Positions 43,404 to 46,035 of a stretch of DNA of 46,035 nucleotides are shown here, piece after piece (positions within the stretch are counted from its first letter, which is position 1; every line of letters begins with the position of its first letter). Both the position numbers and the translations under genes were made by a program. Under the pieces are notes generated by a model, which was given only the letters and a program-made list of their open reading frames with translations, did no database searches and was not told where the DNA came from. Origin of the DNA: a bacterium (lineage in GTDB: Bacteria; Actinomycetota; Acidimicrobiia; Spongiisociales; JAENVV01); contig JAHEFX010000007.1 in NCBI GenBank assembly GCA_024639975.1, positions 1-46,035 of the forward strand, given 5' to 3'.

Positions 43404-44786
43404 GTGGACCTGACCCAGGCGAAGCCCGCCCCGCTCTGGTGGGAGGCGGTCCCCAGCGGCGCCACCCGCGACTCGGCCGGCCCGATGGACGTGGACGTCG
43501 CCATCGTCGGCGGTGGGTTCACCGGCCTCTGGGCCGCGTTCCACCTCGCCGAGCTCGACCCCGGCCTCGACATCGTGGTGCTGGAGGCCGAGCACGTTGG
43601 CTACGGCGCCAGCGGTCGCAACGGCGGTTGGTGCCATGCCGAGTACCCCCTCGGTGCCTCCCAGCTCGCAAAGGACCATTCCCCGGAGGCCGCGCGTCGA
43701 CACATGCAGGCACTGTTCGACAGTGTCGACGACGTAGGCGTGGTCTCGGAGGCGGAGGGGATCGATTGCGACTACGCGCACGGTGGCGTCCTCTCCCTTG
43801 CACGGTTGCCCTTCCAGGTCGACTACGCCCGTGAGGAGGTCGAGGAGGCCGTGGATCTCGGGTACGGCGAGGACCGGATCCGATTCCTCGACCAGGGTGA
43901 GGCCCGGGCGATGCTCAATGGGTCCGACGTGCTCGCCGGCGTCCTGACGCTCAGGGGTGCCGCGATCCACCCGGCGAAGCTCGTCCATGGTCTCGCCGAG
44001 GTCGTCGAACGGCGGGGTGTGCGGGTCTTCGAAGCCTCCCGGGTGAAGGAGATCGGCAAGCGATTCGTCGAGACCCGCCGGGGTCGGATCAACGCCAAGG
44101 TCGTCGTGCGGGCAACGGAGGGCTACACGGCGAAGCTGCCGGGGCAGGCTCGGACGATCGTCCCGCTCTACTCGCACATGATCGCCACCGAGCCGCTCCC
44201 CGACGACGTGTGGGACACGATCGGACTCCACGAACGCCCGACCTTCCACGACTACCGCAACGCCCTGATCTACGGCCAGCGCACCGCGGACGGACGGCTG
44301 GCGTTCGGCGGCCGGGGAGCTCCCTACCACTGGGGCTCCTCGATCAGTCCGGCCTACGACACCCATGACCCGGTGCACGAGGAGTTGGTGCGTGTCCTGA
44401 CCCACCTACTGCCGCAGGTCCAGGACTTCCAGGTGACCCACCGGTGGGGTGGTCCGCTGGGCGTGTCGAGGGATTGGCGTCCGTCGGTGTCGTACGACGA
44501 GGAGGCTGGTTTCGCCTTCGCCGGCTCCTACGTGGGCGACGGCGTGGCGACGGCCCACCTGGCCGGCAAGACGCTGGCCCACCTGATTGCCGGCACGGGC
44601 GACGAGATCACGACGCTGCCTTGGGTCAACCACCAATGGCGCAAGTGGGAGCCCGAACCCCTCCGTTGGATCGGGATCCGCTCGGGACTTCGGCTCGCCA
44701 AGCAGGCCGACAAGGTGGAGGAACGGACCGAGAAGCCCAGTCGGCTCTCGGACATCGGCAACTGGCTCCGAGGCAAACGCACCTAA
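43404..44786 (+). CDS. FAD-dependent amine/amino acid oxidoreductase (DAO family, PuuB-like)
   Basis: This is a 460-aa flavoenzyme. The N-terminal LWWEAVPSG is followed by the dinucleotide fold VAIVGGGFTGLWAAFHLAE (GxGxxG about 36-41), VLEAEHVGYGASGRNGGW (the motif shared with gamma-glutamylputrescine oxidase PuuB and sarcosine-oxidase-like proteins), VVRATEGYTAKLPG, RLAFGGRGAPY, THRWGGPLGVSRDWRP and FAGSYVGDGVATAHLAGKTLAHL. It probably oxidises the amine made or freed by the upstream ureohydrolase to an aldehyde. It starts at GTG 43404 with no gap to the preceding gene and ends the mmsA-GNAT-ureohydrolase unit. Confidence 0.88.
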   Translation: MDLTQAKPAPLWWEAVPSGATRDSAGPMDVDVAIVGGGFTGLWAAFHLAELDPGLDIVVLEAEHVGYGASGRNGGWCHAEYPLGASQLAKDHSPEAARRHMQALFDSVDDVGVVSEAEGIDCDYAHGGVLSLARLPFQVDYAREEVEEAVDLGYGEDRIRFLDQGEARAMLNGSDVLAGVLTLRGAAIHPAKLVHGLAEVVERRGVRVFEASRVKEIGKRFVETRRGRINAKVVVRATEGYTAKLPGQARTIVPLYSHMIATEPLPDDVWDTIGLHERPTFHDYRNALIYGQRTADGRLAFGGRGAPYHWGSSISPAYDTHDPVHEELVRVLTHLLPQVQDFQVTHRWGGPLGVSRDWRPSVSYDEEAGFAFAGSYVGDGVATAHLAGKTLAHLIAGTGDEITTLPWVNHQWRKWEPEPLRWIGIRSGLRLAKQADKVEERTEKPSRLSDIGNWLRGKRT

Positions 44787-44849
44787 CCGATTGGACCTAT
44801 CGCCGATCGTCGCGCGGCGCGACAATGGGTGGGACACGAGGTGGCAGTC

Positions 44850-45215
44850 ATGCCGGACAGGCGGCCGTGGGTGAATCTGCTCTCGGGCTTCTTGGTGTTC
44901 GCCGGGATCCTGGGATTGGTGGGCTGGGTCTTCACCGCGTGGTTCTCCTTGGAGAAGGGAACCATGGACGAGTCGATCGCTGGAGCCATGGTCACCGAGG
45001 AGGATGGCTGGATCGTCGCCACCACCGAGTCGGGCGAGGTGGTGTTCGAGGGGCCGGAGGAAGAGTTCGAGGGCCGGATGACGTTTGCCCAAGCCTCCTA
45101 CCAAAGGGACCTCGCTCTCACGCGGCTCGTGCCCGCCCTTGCTCTGATCGCTCTCGGCACCGCCGTCTGGTACCTCGGGCCCCGGATCGACGAACCCGCT
45201 CCCGCACAACCCTGA
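44850..45215 (+). CDS. Small two-helix membrane protein, function unknown
   Basis: This is a 121-aa protein with two membrane segments, about residues 8-32 (LLSGFLVFAGILGLVGWVFTAW) and 92-110 (LVPALALIALGTAVWYLGP). Between them is a soluble part of about 55 residues with many Glu residues (ESGEVVFEGPEEEFEGRMTF). ATG 44850 has GAGGTGG 6 nt upstream and is preferred to GTG 44829. A GACAAT about 24 nt upstream of the ATG may be its -10. I do not recognise the family. The stop codon touches the first copy of the 55-bp duplication. Confidence 0.65.
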   Translation: MPDRRPWVNLLSGFLVFAGILGLVGWVFTAWFSLEKGTMDESIAGAMVTEEDGWIVATTESGEVVFEGPEEEFEGRMTFAQASYQRDLALTRLVPALALIALGTAVWYLGPRIDEPAPAQP

Positions 45216-45267
45216 ATGCCGAGAGCCCGGTGCATGGCACCGGGCTCTGTGTTGCGCCTTCGGGAGG
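45213..45267. repeat. 55-bp direct repeat, left copy (terminator plus degenerate tRNA tail)
   Basis: This segment matches 45296-45350 at 54 of 55 positions, 83 bp apart. It starts at the stop codon of the membrane-protein gene, contains the hairpin at 45222-45248 and ends in a GCGCCTTCGGGAGG that copies the 3' end of the tRNA-Arg gene with one change. Confidence 0.85.
45222..45248. terminator. Hairpin terminator, left copy
   Basis: AGAGCCCGGTGC and GCACCGGGCTCT form a 12-bp perfect stem with an ATG loop, 7 nt after the stop of the membrane-protein gene. Confidence 0.7.
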
Positions 45268-45295
45268 GGTTGGGGTCTGCCGACCCGGTTCCCCG

Positions 45296-45350
45296 TGAAT
45301 GCCGAGAGCCCGGTGCATGGCACCGGGCTCTGTGTTGCGCCCTCGGGAGG
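45296..45350. repeat. 55-bp direct repeat, right copy (terminator plus tRNA-Arg 3' end)
   Basis: This is the right-hand member of the pair. Its last 13 bp are the genuine 3' end of tRNA-Arg on the minus strand, so the copied unit includes tRNA sequence. Confidence 0.85.
45305..45331. terminator. Hairpin terminator of tRNA-Arg, right copy
   Basis: This is the same 12-bp stem and ATG loop as the left copy. On the minus strand it starts 6 nt beyond the tRNA. Confidence 0.7.
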
Positions 45351-45409
45351 ATTCGAACCTCCGCACCCGGCTCCGGAGGCCGGTGCTCTATCCCCTGAGC
45401 TACGAGGGC
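45338..45409 (-). tRNA. tRNA-Arg (anticodon CCG)
   Basis: On the minus strand the acceptor GCCCTCG pairs with CGAGGGC. The D arm is GCTC-AGGGGATA-GAGC, and the anticodon arm CCGGC-CTCCGGA-GCCGG places CCG at 34-36. The T arm is GGAGG-TTCGAAT-CCTCC and the discriminator is G. The CCA end is not encoded. The gene decodes CGG. Confidence 0.95.
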
Positions 45410-45420
45410 AGGGACGCCGA

Positions 45421-45426
45421 AGTGTA
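45421..45426 (-). promoter_or_regulatory. -10 box (TACACT) of tRNA-Arg
   Basis: TACACT on the minus strand ends 11 nt before the tRNA. No clear -35 is seen. Confidence 0.45.
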
Positions 45427-45455
45427 GGAGCAGCCCCACCCCAACACACCGGGAC

Positions 45456-45533
45456 CCAACCCTGGGTTGTGGGTCCGGCAATCCGGCGTTCTGCGGGTCG
45501 GGATTCCGCAGGAGGCGGAACCACAGCCCGCGG
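45456..45533. repeat. Intergenic palindromic repeat, copy C
   Basis: CCAACCCTGGGTTGTGGGTC at the left is identical to copy A, and TTCCGC-N5-GCGGAACCACA near the right end keeps the inner hairpin. The middle (AATCCGGCGTTCTGCGGGTC) has changed. It lies between tRNA-Arg and lysA. Confidence 0.75.
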
Positions 45534-45554
45534 AAGAGAGGCGTCTTGAGTTCC

Positions 45555-46035
45555 TCAGTCCTCCAGATGGAGCAGGTCGCCGTAGGTCTCCCGTCGGACC
45601 ACGAGCCGGGACTCGCCATCGGACACGAACACCACCGGGGGCCGCAACACCTTGTTGTAGTTGCTGCCCATCGTGTGGCCGTAGGCGCCGGTCACCGGGG
45701 TCGCCAGGAGGTCGCCGACGGCGAGGTCCGACGGGACCCAGCCCTGACGGACCAGCAGGTCGCCCGACTCGCAGTGCTTGCCGACCACCCGGACGGCCTT
45801 CTTCCGATCCTCAGCGACGGCACGAGGCAGGAAGGTCTCGTAGCCCGAGCCGTAGAGGACCGGACGAGGGTTGTCGCTCATGCCCCCGTCGACGGCGACG
45901 TAGGTGCGCACGCCCTCGATGTCCTTGATGGTCCCCACCGTGTAGACGGTGATAGCGGCCTGGGCCACGATCGACCTTCCCGGCTCGGCGGTCACCTTGG
46001 CCGTCACCCCTTCGGCCTCGAATGCCCCACGTACC
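45555..46035 (-). CDS. lysA: Diaminopimelate decarboxylase, C-terminal part (5' end outside window)
   Basis: About 160 C-terminal residues of the PLP enzyme that makes lysine from meso-diaminopimelate are visible. EPGRSIVAQAA is the PLP-phosphate-binding region, YVAVDGGMSDNPRP is the family signature, and GKHCESGDLL gives the Cys-Glu pair of the active site across the dimer interface. TPVTGAYGHTMGSNYN with the conserved Tyr follows, and the C-terminus is RRETYGDLL. The frame is open to the edge of the window, so the true start lies beyond it. Confidence 0.93.
   Translation of the reverse strand, partial: VRGAFEAEGVTAKVTAEPGRSIVAQAAITVYTVGTIKDIEGVRTYVAVDGGMSDNPRPVLYGSGYETFLPRAVAEDRKKAVRVVGKHCESGDLLVRQGWVPSDLAVGDLLATPVTGAYGHTMGSNYNKVLRPPVVFVSDGESRLVVRRETYGDLLHLED

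Noticed and set aside
44809-44823. Hairpin GTCGCG-CGG-CGCGAC as terminator of the FAD oxidase gene
   Set aside because: The stem is only 6 bp and overlaps the probable promoter of the next gene, so the call would be weak.
45216-45554. Several 60-85-codon frames between the small membrane protein and lysA
   Set aside because: They are made of the duplicated terminator, tRNA-Arg and palindromic repeat sequence and have no independent coding signal.

Overview
The window looks like a chromosomal segment of a high-GC actinobacterium, most likely an Acidimicrobiia-type lineage. The evidence is a WhiB protein, DUF3107, a ChoD-like GMC oxidoreductase, a Ku homologue, the order tatD-ksgA-ispE-tRNA-glmU-prs, frequent GTG and TTG starts, and many genes that begin 6-7 nt after a TANNNT -10 element (probably leaderless mRNAs). 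The lineage is an inference; no rRNA gene is present. There is no phage, insertion sequence or CRISPR array.

Region 1 (1-6.1 kb): an ABC-2 exporter (permease cut by the window edge), a biotin-carrier/carboxyltransferase fusion, a convergent ChoD-like flavoenzyme and a tandem universal stress protein. Region 2 (6.3-14.0 kb): seven co-directional genes forming an unassigned catabolic cluster: cupin, Gfo/Idh/MocA dehydrogenase, two TIM-barrel isomerases/epimerases, a Tm-1-like (UPF0261) protein, a creatininase-family amidohydrolase and an FAD-linked oxidase. An intergenic palindromic repeat and a 14-bp palindrome split it into two transcription units.

Region 3 (14.1-23.8 kb) is mostly housekeeping: a lipoprotein with HELNH, rsmI carrying an N-terminal DUF192-like module, a small AbrB/zinc-ribbon regulator divergent from tatD over only 34 bp, ksgA, ispE, tRNA-Gln, glmU, prs, DUF3107, a WhiB gene with a CRP-like site, a glycerophosphodiesterase and a YqeY-like protein. 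Region 4 (23.8-29.1 kb): a stand-alone ATP-dependent DNA ligase and Ku (a minimal end-joining pair), an F420/FMN PPOX-fold protein, a FetB-like permease, the decayed C-terminus of a GcvT-domain demethylase, and formate-tetrahydrofolate ligase.

Region 5 (29.1-44.8 kb) is a large polyamine/beta-alanine locus. It holds potABCD uptake genes, an aldehyde dehydrogenase with a C45 acyl-transferase/peptidase and a GNAT, then a Lrp/AsnC regulator, alanine dehydrogenase and a class III aminotransferase, and divergently mmsA, a second GNAT paralogue, a ureohydrolase and an FAD amine oxidase. Together they could import polyamines or guanidino compounds, hydrolyse and oxidise them, transaminate the products onto pyruvate, recycle alanine to pyruvate plus ammonium, and feed semialdehydes into central metabolism. 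The right edge (44.8-46.0 kb) has a small membrane protein, a 55-bp duplicated terminator/tRNA-tail segment, tRNA-Arg(CCG), a third copy of the palindromic repeat and the 3' part of lysA.
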